Part shown: positions 1-8,126 of the stretch, in pieces
How the letters are laid out: every line of letters begins with the position of its first letter
Numbering within the stretch: the stretch's first letter is position 1
Assembly (NCBI GenBank): GCA_031409515.1
Contig: JANNXJ010000016.1
Coordinates: 124,001 to 188,000, forward strand
Origin: SHZI01 sp031409515
GTDB taxonomy: Bacteria; Pseudomonadota; Gammaproteobacteria; Steroidobacterales; GCA-2729495
Length of the DNA stretch: 64,000 nucleotides
Direction of reading: 5' to 3'
Made by a program: the position numbers and the translations under genes
The notes under the pieces: model-generated
Seen by the model: only the letters and a program-made list of their open reading frames with translations
What the model was told of the DNA's origin: nothing
Databases searched by the model: none

Positions 1-870
1 TGCTGACGGTTCCGCGCTCTGGACCTTCGGCCAGACCTCACGCAGCAGGAACTCGATGCCATCGATATTGGCCATCCAGTCCATTGACCCGGTGAAAACA
101 ATCTGGGCATGGTCGGATGGTGGCCGGTATTCGAAGAAATCGAGATCTACTCCCGTTGGAATCACCCGGACCTTTCTTGCCTTGTACTGAGCGGAAAACG
201 CTGCGGCGTCCCGCTCGGAAACGGCCACAACAGTGTCGGCCCGGCCCATGACCGACCGCTCGTAGCGCACCATTTTGGCACGCTGATTTTCCCACACTGC
301 CCGCCGAAACGGGTCCCGGCTGACATCCCGGTGGCGCGCGAAGATTTCCGCTTCCACATTGTGCGTGAACAGGACGATCGGAACCGGCGCAGAGTCCGCC
401 GGCATCAACACCATCGCGTGGGGAAAATCGACGACCACAACGTCCGGGCCCTGCGACAAAAGTTCACGAATGACTTCCGTGCCAAACCTGGAGCGATCCG
501 TGACCACGGGAACAGGCAGACTGGAAATCAGATGCCGGAGTCTGGCCACGGAGAACATCCGGCCGCGCTCGGCAACAGGCCAATGCACATAGGTGTCAGC
601 CAATTCCTGAACCTCGGCACCCCATGTCGCGATTTCCCGCGGAGTTGCAGGTGAAGCAAGCACTGTTTCGAAGCGGCCTCCACGGAGGCCTCTGAGAATC
701 TGAGTCGTGCGAATCCTGGCTCCGGTGTCCACCGGGTGCAAGAACATAGTGGAAATAAACAGGAGTCTCGGCCTCGACGTCGGCACCTGCCCCTCCCTCG
801 CTCCGGCCAGGACGGCTGTTCGCCCCACAGCCCCAGGTTGCAGCGCGCCTGCGTGCTCGTCCTGTGACAT
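1..870 (-). CDS. Glycosyltransferase family 4, partial (3' end outside window)
   Basis: This is an open reading frame entering from the left edge; its C-terminal part is missing. I start it at the ATG at 870, ten bases after the stop of the GNAT gene. Translated by eye it begins MSQDEHAG, and after a variable leader runs RPRLLFISTMFLHPVDTGAR, the usual N-terminal GT-B strand followed by a small-residue/basic loop. Further in are VVVVDFPHA, VLFTHNVEAEIF, ADTVVAVSERD, RVIPTGVD and the segment FTGSMDWMANIDGIEFLL, typical of GT4 sugar transferases in exosortase-A-associated loci. It probably adds a sugar to the lipid-linked repeat unit on the cytoplasmic side. It is the last visible gene of the minus-strand run that starts near 10871. 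Sugar specificity cannot be read from the sequence. Confidence 0.85.
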   Translation of the reverse strand, partial: MSQDEHAGALQPGAVGRTAVLAGAREGQVPTSRPRLLFISTMFLHPVDTGARIRTTQILRGLRGGRFETVLASPATPREIATWGAEVQELADTYVHWPVAERGRMFSVARLRHLISSLPVPVVTDRSRFGTEVIRELLSQGPDVVVVDFPHAMVLMPADSAPVPIVLFTHNVEAEIFARHRDVSRDPFRRAVWENQRAKMVRYERSVMGRADTVVAVSERDAAAFSAQYKARKVRVIPTGVDLDFFEYRPPSDHAQIVFTGSMDWMANIDGIEFLLREVWPKVQSAEPSA

Positions 871-880
871 GCCGCCGCCC

Positions 881-1990
881 TCAGCCTGCATAAGCGTCAA
901 GGTCCGAATCGCCCATGGTCAGGTACCAGGCACCCGGGTCCAGGATCAGACGCCTGTCGTGCTCATCCAGACCGCCAGTGGCAACAAGGAACTGATGCTG
1001 GGCCTGCCTGCTCCGGAAGCCGAACTGCTGAAAGCAGAGCTCCAGACGCGGCTGGGCAAGAAAGCAGACGACGCTTACCGCACCCAGTCGGCGCAACTCT
1101 CTGACTGACTCTACTAGCAACCGACGGGTGGCTGAGTCGTCAGACGGCCGGACCACGAGATCCACGATGAGGCCGCGGCGATAACGGTAAACTGCGTCGG
1201 GCTCCCTGATCATGAGTACCACGATGCCAGCAACTTCGCCATCCCGTCGCAGTTCCAGACAGGTAAAGGCTGCGGTTGGCCGCTGCCGGTACTTCCACGT
1301 CAGGTAGGCGGCATCCCGTACCACTCCGCAGGAAACCTCCTCAGCCATCGTCTGCCAGAGCACATCATGCTCGTGGCCAAACCGTTCTACCAGGGCGACG
1401 GACCAGGATCCGCGACTGCGCCAGCGCTGCCGCTCAAAGGCGCAGCGGTCTGCCAGAGCCAGAAGGCTGGCAGCGGCCTCGGCGACCAGTGGCGGCAGCT
1501 TGTTGCGCAGGTCGAAACCATGCTTCACCACGAGCATAAAGACCGGCAGTGTCCGCACCAGATGCCAGCCCAGTGCGAACTGCAACGCCCGCATGTGCTC
1601 TGTCTGACCCAGTGAGAGGTTACAGGGCAGTTCCTCCAGGGACTTCCGGACCAACATGGGACCGATGGGTGAGCCCCGCACTTCATTGGCCGCCATTGTT
1701 TCGACAAACCAGCCGGTGACCAGATTACGGCCGCCAAACTTCAGGCGGACAGGAATGGCGCCCTGGTGAGCAACCACCCTGCTGTTCCGCCGGTACATCC
1801 AGACTAGCGGCGCAACACCAAGCCGCGCCGCAGACTCAACGAACATCCAGCGCCAGTTCGGGAGAATGGCTTCAGGCGACCGGGCAGGATAAGCCTCCCG
1901 CTGAAAGGCATAGACCTCCGGCTCGAGATCCGCGGCATAGCCGACGAAGCCCTTCGTCGGCCTGCTGGCTTCGGGTCTGGAATCGGTCAC
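881..1990 (-). CDS. GNAT-fold N-acyltransferase
   Basis: The 369-residue protein looks like the double-GNAT/FemAB-like acyltransferases found in polysaccharide loci. The second half contains VAGIVVLMIREPD and IVDLVVRPSDDSATRRLLVE, which fit the central beta strands and acyl-CoA-binding turn of a GNAT fold. The C-terminus DPGAWYLTMGDSDLD is a common ending in this group. It would move an acyl group from CoA or from the nearby carrier protein onto an amino sugar or similar acceptor; the acceptor is inferred from context only. It lies 38 bases downstream of the SDR gene and ten bases upstream of the glycosyltransferase, in the same operon as the ACP and LuxC/LuxE genes. Confidence 0.75.
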   Translation of the reverse strand: MTDSRPEASRPTKGFVGYAADLEPEVYAFQREAYPARSPEAILPNWRWMFVESAARLGVAPLVWMYRRNSRVVAHQGAIPVRLKFGGRNLVTGWFVETMAANEVRGSPIGPMLVRKSLEELPCNLSLGQTEHMRALQFALGWHLVRTLPVFMLVVKHGFDLRNKLPPLVAEAAASLLALADRCAFERQRWRSRGSWSVALVERFGHEHDVLWQTMAEEVSCGVVRDAAYLTWKYRQRPTAAFTCLELRRDGEVAGIVVLMIREPDAVYRYRRGLIVDLVVRPSDDSATRRLLVESVRELRRLGAVSVVCFLAQPRLELCFQQFGFRSRQAQHQFLVATGGLDEHDRRLILDPGAWYLTMGDSDLDAYAG

Positions 1991-2028
1991 TGGATCTGGT
2001 TCTGCAAGGGCGGAGACAGGGAGGCCGA

Positions 2029-2784
2029 TCAGAAGCGCAGTCCGCCGTCCAGATCGAGGACGCGGCCAACAAAATAGTCATTCTCGATGATGAACTGGAT
2101 CGCGTGGGCGAACTCATCCAGCGCACCGAAACGGCCCACAGGCGATTCGCTCCTGATGCGCTCCAGGAACATGGCGGGTACCTTCCGGGTCATTCCGGTC
2201 TCGACGAATCCGGGGCTGAGGGCCGCAACCCGGATACCGTAGGGTGCAAGCTCCTGCGCCCAGGTGACCGTCAGTGACGCAACGGCCGCCTTGGTGGCAG
2301 CGTAGGCGCTCTGGCCAGGATTTCCCGAGCGCACGACCGAGGAGACATTTACGATCAGGCCCTTGTGCCGGGCGTTGATCATTGCCGTGGCCACCGCGCG
2401 CGTCATGAGAAACGTGCCGGTGAGGTTGCTATCAAGCGTTTCCTGCCAGTCCGTGATGGAGTGCTGGCGCACGTGCTTGCCGAGACGGGAAACCAGAGTC
2501 TGGTCACGCAACACGGCAGCATTGTTTATCAGCACCTGGATGCCGCCAGACTCAGCCTCGACCTGGGCAACAACCCGGTCGACATCGTCCGGCTTGCCCA
2601 CGTCCCCGGCGAGCCAGCCAATCTGGCCTCCTGTGGCCGGGAGGCTACGGCAGCGGTCCAGCGCTTCACCGTCCCTGTCGACCACCCAGACCCGGGCGCC
2701 AAGATCCCTCAGGTGGCAAGCCACCTTGGCGCCGATTCCGGACGCCCCACCAGTAACCAGGACTGTCGCACCCGGCAGATTCAC
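2029..2784 (-). CDS. Short-chain dehydrogenase/reductase
   Basis: The 251-residue length is normal for a classical SDR. TGGASGIG near residue 11 is the NAD(P)-binding glycine motif, INNAAVL matches the NNAG strand, and SSVVRSGNPGQSAYAATKAA gives the catalytic Ser, Tyr and Lys. The relationship is closest to FabG-like 3-oxoacyl-ACP reductases. Its ATG overlaps the ACP stop by four bases (ATGA), so the two are translationally coupled. An acyl-ACP substrate is therefore a reasonable inference, for example reduction of a 3-keto group, but sugar or aldehyde substrates are also possible. The C-terminus LDLDGGLRF is the usual SDR ending. Confidence 0.85.
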   Translation of the reverse strand: MNLPGATVLVTGGASGIGAKVACHLRDLGARVWVVDRDGEALDRCRSLPATGGQIGWLAGDVGKPDDVDRVVAQVEAESGGIQVLINNAAVLRDQTLVSRLGKHVRQHSITDWQETLDSNLTGTFLMTRAVATAMINARHKGLIVNVSSVVRSGNPGQSAYAATKAAVASLTVTWAQELAPYGIRVAALSPGFVETGMTRKVPAMFLERIRSESPVGRFGALDEFAHAIQFIIENDYFVGRVLDLDGGLRF

Positions 2785-3026
2785 GCATGTGCCTCCTGCG
2801 GGCGATCGATGATCTTCACAATATCAGCTATGGACTCCACCTCAATCGCATCCTCGACCGGGATATGCGTACCAAATTGCTTCTGGATCTCAGCCATCAG
2901 ACTGACGTGGCCCAACGAATCCCAGCCGTTGATGTCACCGGGGCCGGTACTGTCACTTAGCTCCTCCGGACTGCACTTGAAAAGATCGGCCATCAGGGCC
3001 TTCAGCTTCGTGTTGGTCTCACTCAT
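2781..3026 (-). CDS. Acyl carrier protein
   Basis: The 81-residue acidic protein has the motif GWDSLGHVSLM around residue 36; the Ser in DSL is the 4'-phosphopantetheine attachment site. It is not the fatty-acid synthase ACP by context, because no fab genes flank it. It sits between the LuxC-type reductase gene (50 bases upstream) and the SDR gene (4-base overlap) in an operon that also encodes an AMP-forming ligase. It is therefore likely to be a dedicated carrier that receives an acyl group activated by the ligase and presents it to the LuxE/LuxC pair, the SDR or the GNAT enzyme. Confidence 0.92.
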   Translation of the reverse strand: MSETNTKLKALMADLFKCSPEELSDSTGPGDINGWDSLGHVSLMAEIQKQFGTHIPVEDAIEVESIADIVKIIDRPQEAHA

Positions 3027-3076
3027 GGAACTCTCCGACTGATTGTCTTGCTATGGTCATGGCGCGGCACGCTAAG

Positions 3077-4345
3077 CTAACGACCCGCCTCGCTGCGGAC
3101 CACGAAACGCGTGAGCCGGGAGACCAGACCGATGCCGTCCCACGGATTCTCGAAATGATTTCCCTCCCCCGGATTTGGAAACCGGCATACGCCGCGCCAG
3201 GCGGCCTGCTCGGAGAACGTGGCCAGATCTTGGGGGGGCAGCTGCACCACGCAGGTCTGGGCATTCTCAGGAATGAAGGGATATATTTCGTCCAGTGACT
3301 GGTACGGCACCACCTGAACAAAACGGTTGGCACAGTCGATGCCGTCTGCCGGCACCGGCATAATCGCCACGGTCCACTGTGTGCCCCGGTCACGCAATAC
3401 TGTGCCTCCGGACAGAATAGCCCTCGTCCGGTCCAGGCTGATGCGAAATGTTTCAGCAAAGTCCAGGCCGTGCCGCCGGAACGCTGCGCTCTGGCGTGCG
3501 AAGGCCTCCTGGAACAGCCCCATGAAGGCGTCGAAGCCCGCCTCGCCGGGAACTCCTTTGACGAAGACGACTTGCGGCGAACTGCAGGCTAGCTGGTCGA
3601 AGATGACGATATCCGTAACCAGGCGGGTAACGGCGGCGGGCTTGATAATGGCCGGGTCAATCACGGCCATGCTCATGCGCGGTCCAAACACAACGTCTTC
3701 ACAGTCCCACCGGGTGGGCAGGCCACGAATCGCGTCCACGGCATCCCGCCCTCCCCAGGCAATGCGAACATCGGCAGCCAGGCTCATGGCCTGCTGGGCT
3801 TCACTGTGATTCCTGTCGAAGCTAACCACCAGCGTCTCGTCACTGATGATCCGGCCGACGGGTGACTGGGCGGCCAGAGCACGCAGCAGGGGTGACATCA
3901 CGTCGCCCTGGCGGGAGCTGAGCCGGATCACGTTGGCGTTGCCCAGGGCGGCGCTGACTGCCCAGGAGAATACCGCGAGCAGGGGCACATTGCCGGCCAC
4001 CCAGTGGCAGACCAGGCCCCGGGGCAAGAGGCGCAGGCTTTTCCGTGGACCGATGGCTATAAACTCGCTCAAGGCGCCGGGCGCCGGAACCTCCCGGGAA
4101 ATCAGGCTGCGAAGATTGTCCTGGCGCAGGAAGGCGCTCAGAAATGCAAGACCATCCGCAGGGAGGCCCTCGCGAAGGCTTCCGGCACCAGACAGCAGCG
4201 CCTCAGACAAGCCATGGAGGGCGGCGAGCCGCTCGTTGATCCCCGCACTGGCCTGCCGGGGGAGGCTCCGCAATGCTGCCAACTGGCCGGCGAAGTCTGT
4301 CCCCGGAGATACCGGAGTCCACAGGGGCTCAACGGCGGGGGACAT
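3077..4345 (-). CDS. LuxC-type acyl-CoA reductase
   Basis: The family (PF05893) reduces an activated acyl group to an aldehyde with NADPH; in luminous bacteria LuxC works in a complex with the LuxE acyl-protein synthetase. The protein is 422 residues from the ATG at 4345. An upstream ATG at 4447 would overlap luxE-like coding by over 100 bases, so the inner start, with a G-rich stretch before it and a 17-base overlap, is preferred. GLVCHWVAGNVPLLAVFSW resembles the nucleotide-binding region, and DQLACSSPQ places the expected catalytic cysteine at residue 254. No luxA or luxB is present, so the aldehyde is probably an intermediate in glycan or lipid modification rather than for light. Confidence 0.85.
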   Translation of the reverse strand: MSPAVEPLWTPVSPGTDFAGQLAALRSLPRQASAGINERLAALHGLSEALLSGAGSLREGLPADGLAFLSAFLRQDNLRSLISREVPAPGALSEFIAIGPRKSLRLLPRGLVCHWVAGNVPLLAVFSWAVSAALGNANVIRLSSRQGDVMSPLLRALAAQSPVGRIISDETLVVSFDRNHSEAQQAMSLAADVRIAWGGRDAVDAIRGLPTRWDCEDVVFGPRMSMAVIDPAIIKPAAVTRLVTDIVIFDQLACSSPQVVFVKGVPGEAGFDAFMGLFQEAFARQSAAFRRHGLDFAETFRISLDRTRAILSGGTVLRDRGTQWTVAIMPVPADGIDCANRFVQVVPYQSLDEIYPFIPENAQTCVVQLPPQDLATFSEQAAWRGVCRFPNPGEGNHFENPWDGIGLVSRLTRFVVRSEAGR

Positions 4346-5462
4346 CGCTGCACCCCCGAACTTCAGAGCGTGGCGCGCGGCCCTCGAAGAGAAACGACTT
4401 GCCGGGACGACCACAGGGGCAGCCGTCTGCGCGCACGATGCGGCCAAGGTCTTCGGTCAACACGCTGTGATTCGGGGCCGCCAGGGGCAGGCAGCTGATC
4501 AGCTGGATCAGGCCCGACTCGCCTACTGACGCAGGAGCAAGGGTGTCGCCGCGCCGCGTGATCACGTCCGCCCAGTAGGGCACGTGCTTGTAGCCCGCGG
4601 AACAATCCGGGTACGGCATGCCGATCTGCTCCACGGCCCCATAGAAATCCACAACCCGGTCCGGGCGCAGGCCCCAGGGACCCGAGACGACTGCATTGAA
4701 TACCGGCTTGTCCACGGCGAGCTCCACCAGCTTCTTCCAGCCACCACTGTGGAGGAGCACCGAGTCCGGATGGGCTCGCGGCAGAGCCAAACTCGCCATC
4801 TGCCGGTGCGCGTTGTAAAGCATGAACGTGAAGCCGTAGGCGATGAACGGGGCGTTACCGATCTTGTCGAGAGCCCGGTGCAGGGCATCGGGGTCAAGTT
4901 CGGGACCGTCGCGGCCCTCGCGCAGCACAAAGTGGAATTCCGTTGCCAGGTGGGCAAGCGCCAGGATAGCTGCGCCCCGGGCACTGAAGGCCTTTGCGCC
5001 CCGCACCGTTTCTTCGAGGTCAAAAACGATGTACGGACGGCGCTCTGCCCCGATGAAGTCGGTGAGGATCAGATTGGCTGAACGGGACTGCCGCTTCCGG
5101 CTGGCCTTGTCGATATAGATTCTGGACGCCTGCGTCGACGTGGTTGCGGAGGATCGGACCACGGCCACGTCACCTGCAACTGACCTCAGGTCGTACTCCT
5201 TGAATGCCGTGACGGGCACGAAGGGGTAGCGCTGTACGTAGTCACCCTCCCCGCCGCCATACTGCTCCCAGTCAGCGAGCAAGCTCGCGTAGCCGGGACA
5301 CCGCTCCCGGTGGTACTCCAGCAATTCCGTCAGCTTGGACGCAAGGAAAACGGCCTTGTCTGCCGGCGGCATGGCGAAGGGAGCCACGCCGGGGACGAAC
5401 AACTGAAGTTCCTGCGTCTCGGCAGGTTGCACGGGCAACGGTTGCTCGCCATGAGTGGCCAT
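4329..5462 (-). CDS. LuxE-type acyl-protein synthetase/acyltransferase
   Basis: At 377 residues this is the normal size for LuxE, the ATP-dependent acyl-protein synthetase that loads a fatty acyl group on its own cysteine and passes it to LuxC. The family signature LHSGGWKKL is at about residue 240, followed by FYGAVEQIG. The C-terminus carries CPCGRPGKSFLFEGRAPR and then RGCSD; Cys371 is in the place expected for the acylated cysteine (Cys364 in the Vibrio enzyme). The ATG at 5462 directly follows the stop of the ligase gene. Paired with LuxC it predicts acyl-to-aldehyde reduction. Because an AMP ligase and ACP are also present, this protein may act mainly as a transferase. Confidence 0.82.
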   Translation of the reverse strand: MATHGEQPLPVQPAETQELQLFVPGVAPFAMPPADKAVFLASKLTELLEYHRERCPGYASLLADWEQYGGGEGDYVQRYPFVPVTAFKEYDLRSVAGDVAVVRSSATTSTQASRIYIDKASRKRQSRSANLILTDFIGAERRPYIVFDLEETVRGAKAFSARGAAILALAHLATEFHFVLREGRDGPELDPDALHRALDKIGNAPFIAYGFTFMLYNAHRQMASLALPRAHPDSVLLHSGGWKKLVELAVDKPVFNAVVSGPWGLRPDRVVDFYGAVEQIGMPYPDCSAGYKHVPYWADVITRRGDTLAPASVGESGLIQLISCLPLAAPNHSVLTEDLGRIVRADGCPCGRPGKSFLFEGRAPRSEVRGCSDVPRR

Positions 5463-6890
5463 TCAGGTGATCTCCCGCACTGCCAGGCTGGCATCGTTCG
5501 GCGAGAGGCGGGATCTCTGGAGCTTGCCATTGGCTGTCATCGGAAACTCTGTGACCTCGAAAAATCGGCTCGGCACCTTGGCCGCTGGGAGTCGGCTCGA
5601 CAAGAACTCGACGAGCACCCTGCGGAGCGTCGGCTGCCGCAACTTGACATAAGCAGCAGCCACCATACCCCGCTGAGGGTCCTCGAGGCCACTGATCGCG
5701 CAGGCTTCCACGTTCGCGTGAGTAGCCAGCACCCGCTCAATCTCGAGGGGCGCCACCTTCTCGCCTCCCACGTTGAAAACGTCGTCCCGCCTTCCGACCA
5801 CGTAAAGGTATCCGTCCCGCAGGTAGCCCAGGTCTGCCGAAAGCAGCAGGCCGTCAGAGGTAAACGCCGCCGCCGTGGCCTTGGGATCGTTCAGGTAGCC
5901 GGCGAACACATTCGGGCCACGGACTGCAATGATGCCCTGCTGCCCGTCCGGCAGCGGGGCGAGGGTCACCTCATCCAGCACCCGGATCTCCAGACCTGCA
6001 ATTGGCCGGCCGCAGGTCGGCTCCCCGAATCTTGAATCGTCGTCCCGGATAAAGGACACCCTTGGCGTCGCCTCGGTCATGCCGTAGTTGTCGAAAAACA
6101 CCGCGCTGGGAAAGACCTGGCGGATCTCGGGCAGCAGGCTACGGTCCATCGCGGCACCTGCCGAACAGATGACGCGGACCGTCGGCATGGAGATTGGCGT
6201 CAGACGGCGCATCGTGCAGAGCGCCTGATAGGTTGTTGGCACTCCGCAGAAGGTCTGCAACTCGAGATCGTTAACCGCGCGCGCAAACTTTATGGGATTG
6301 CGGAGACTGGCGAACAGCCGGCTGCGACCGCCTACAGCCAGCATGCAGAACAATTGGGAAAGCAGCGCGTAGCTGTAATGCAGAGGAAGGACGATCGCCG
6401 CCGATGGATAGTCTCCGTAGTTCAGGTAGGCCCCAATCGCCCGCACCGAGTGCGCAAGGTTCGCCTGGGAAACCACGACGCCCTTAGGCACACCACTGGT
6501 TCCAGAAGTGAACAACACCAATGCCGGCAAAGCCGTGTCCCGTCTGTCGAGACCCGGTCCACGATGGGCCTCCGCCTCTTCAGGAGTGACGAGCGCCCAG
6601 TCCCCACAGGGTGCAGCCAGCTGGCTGATCAAAGCCTCCGGCGCCAGGGGATCGATCGGGACAGCCACGTTGCCGCTATAGGCAATCGCACACAACAGGC
6701 GAACAAAACCCACCGTGCGCTCGGCCGGCACCAGCAGAAAGCGGCCGGTGCCAAGACGCCGCGCCAACCCCGAGGCAACGGCCTGGGCCTCGTCTCGGAG
6801 TTGGCCGTAGGTCAGCGCCCGCTCGTCGTCTACCAATGCGATGCGCGAGGGATCTGCTGCGTCGAGCGAGTCTAGGAAGTGACCCGGCAC
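5463..6890 (-). CDS. AMP-forming acyl ligase (ANL superfamily)
   Basis: The 475-residue protein shows the adenylation motifs in order: LFTSGTSGVPKGV (P-loop, about residue 148), NYGMTEA (about residue 285), SADLGYLRDGYLYVVGRRDD (hinge region with the ribose-binding Asp) and TANGKLQR with the catalytic Lys near the C-terminus. It activates a carboxylic acid as acyl-AMP and transfers it to CoA or to a carrier protein; the ACP gene three genes downstream is the likely partner. It overlaps the preceding dehydrogenase gene by 19 bases. Exosortase-A loci often include an AMP-forming ligase with an ACP, so the context is precedented, although the LuxC/LuxE companions are unusual. Confidence 0.88.
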   Translation of the reverse strand: MPGHFLDSLDAADPSRIALVDDERALTYGQLRDEAQAVASGLARRLGTGRFLLVPAERTVGFVRLLCAIAYSGNVAVPIDPLAPEALISQLAAPCGDWALVTPEEAEAHRGPGLDRRDTALPALVLFTSGTSGVPKGVVVSQANLAHSVRAIGAYLNYGDYPSAAIVLPLHYSYALLSQLFCMLAVGGRSRLFASLRNPIKFARAVNDLELQTFCGVPTTYQALCTMRRLTPISMPTVRVICSAGAAMDRSLLPEIRQVFPSAVFFDNYGMTEATPRVSFIRDDDSRFGEPTCGRPIAGLEIRVLDEVTLAPLPDGQQGIIAVRGPNVFAGYLNDPKATAAAFTSDGLLLSADLGYLRDGYLYVVGRRDDVFNVGGEKVAPLEIERVLATHANVEACAISGLEDPQRGMVAAAYVKLRQPTLRRVLVEFLSSRLPAAKVPSRFFEVTEFPMTANGKLQRSRLSPNDASLAVREIT

Positions 6891-8029
6891 AGGCCCTCCA
6901 CGGTCTGCTGCACATCAGTCAGGTAGGCCACCAGTTCCTGGCTGTTCTCAGGCCGGCGGGGGTTGGAACGTATTGCCACATCCTGTTGCATGCGTGCCGC
7001 CACAACACAGCGATAGTCCTCATCTGCGAGGCGCCAGACTGCGGAGTCGGGGGCGAGACCGGCCAGCGCATCAGCCACAACGGGCTTCACCCTTTCGGCC
7101 AGTTCGTTAACGTCCCGCAAACCAAGCCGCTTAAGCAAACCAGTCATCTGGGCTGTGCCGCCGTTGAAGCGCAACCCATCGAGGAGACCACTGGCGTTGG
7201 CCTGCCCGTGGGGCACACCATCCATGGCCAGAGCATGGGCAGCCGCGTGCACCACACCTACAGAGCAGTTGGCTGCAGCCACACCGCCCAGGAAGCTTGC
7301 CTCAAGAAGTCGTTCCAGTCGGCTTGGCGACGGCGGTGCCGAGTAGTGGTCGAGTATGGTGCGCAGGGCGCTGATGGCCGCCTCTTTCCCGAGAGGAACC
7401 GGGACCAGGGACAAGAAACCTTCAATGGCATGACTGAGTGCGTCACACAGAAAACCCGCCAGCTGGGCCCGGCCGAGACTCTCCAGGAAGCGGGCGTCGA
7501 GGACGACACGATCAGCCAGGAACAACGGCGAGACAACGGCGCTCTTCACGCCCCCAGGCAACTGGAACACGGCGACGTCCGCCGCCTCGGCTCCGGTACC
7601 GCAGGTGGTGGGAATCAGCCAGAGCCTGGGGCGGGCGGGGCCCTTATCCTGATCGCGGAGCTGGCCGGTCAGTGGGTCGAGCAGGCCCGCCTGGGTGGCC
7701 CATGCCAGGCGGGCCCAGTCGAGAACAGAGCCGCCGCCGATGGCCACCAGTTGTCGAGCAGGGTGGCGGGCAAGAAACCGGGCGGCAGCAGCAATACCCG
7801 CGGCATCAGGCTCGCCAGGTGCCTTGGTGAGATGATTTTCCGGCCCCAGGCGGACGCCAGCACGGTCAAGTACCCGGGCGATCAGCGCCGTGGCTTCCGG
7901 CGCTGCCGTCGTCAAAAACACCATTTCCGACACCCCTGGGTCCTCGGAAAGGACGCGCAGAGACCCCGTGCCGCTGGTCACTGACGCGGCGTGGCGGAAG
8001 ACAGGAAAAGTTAACTTTATCTTGGCCAT
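6872..8029 (-). CDS. Iron-containing alcohol dehydrogenase family protein
   Basis: The 385-residue protein has the type III alcohol dehydrogenase layout. IGGGSVLDWARL (about residue 96) is the dinucleotide-binding loop and IPTTCGTGAE follows it. DALSHAIEG, HAAAHAL and HGQAN supply the Asp/His residues expected to hold the divalent metal. These enzymes interconvert aldehydes or ketones and alcohols with NAD(P)H. It is the first enzyme gene of the LuxC/LuxE/ACP run, so it could reduce the LuxC aldehyde product to an alcohol; that step is inference. It is preceded by a 97-base gap in which I see no clear terminator. Confidence 0.85.
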   Translation of the reverse strand: MAKIKLTFPVFRHAASVTSGTGSLRVLSEDPGVSEMVFLTTAAPEATALIARVLDRAGVRLGPENHLTKAPGEPDAAGIAAAARFLARHPARQLVAIGGGSVLDWARLAWATQAGLLDPLTGQLRDQDKGPARPRLWLIPTTCGTGAEAADVAVFQLPGGVKSAVVSPLFLADRVVLDARFLESLGRAQLAGFLCDALSHAIEGFLSLVPVPLGKEAAISALRTILDHYSAPPSPSRLERLLEASFLGGVAAANCSVGVVHAAAHALAMDGVPHGQANASGLLDGLRFNGGTAQMTGLLKRLGLRDVNELAERVKPVVADALAGLAPDSAVWRLADEDYRCVVAARMQQDVAIRSNPRRPENSQELVAYLTDVQQTVEGLCRVTS

Positions 8030-8126
8030 ACGCGCTATCCGGTGTGCATTCTAGCAGTCCGGGTGCCGGGCTTAATGTGACGCCATCTGCCATCTACCGG
8101 GGCACCGACCGGGGCCAGAATGCTCC

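Noticed and set aside
3077..5462. Bioluminescence (lux) operon
   Set aside because: LuxC- and LuxE-type genes are present but no luxA, luxB or luxD; many non-luminous bacteria use these families in glycan or lipid loci.
6836..7984. A 382-codon open frame antisense to the Fe-ADH gene
   Set aside because: The minus-strand protein carries complete family motifs.
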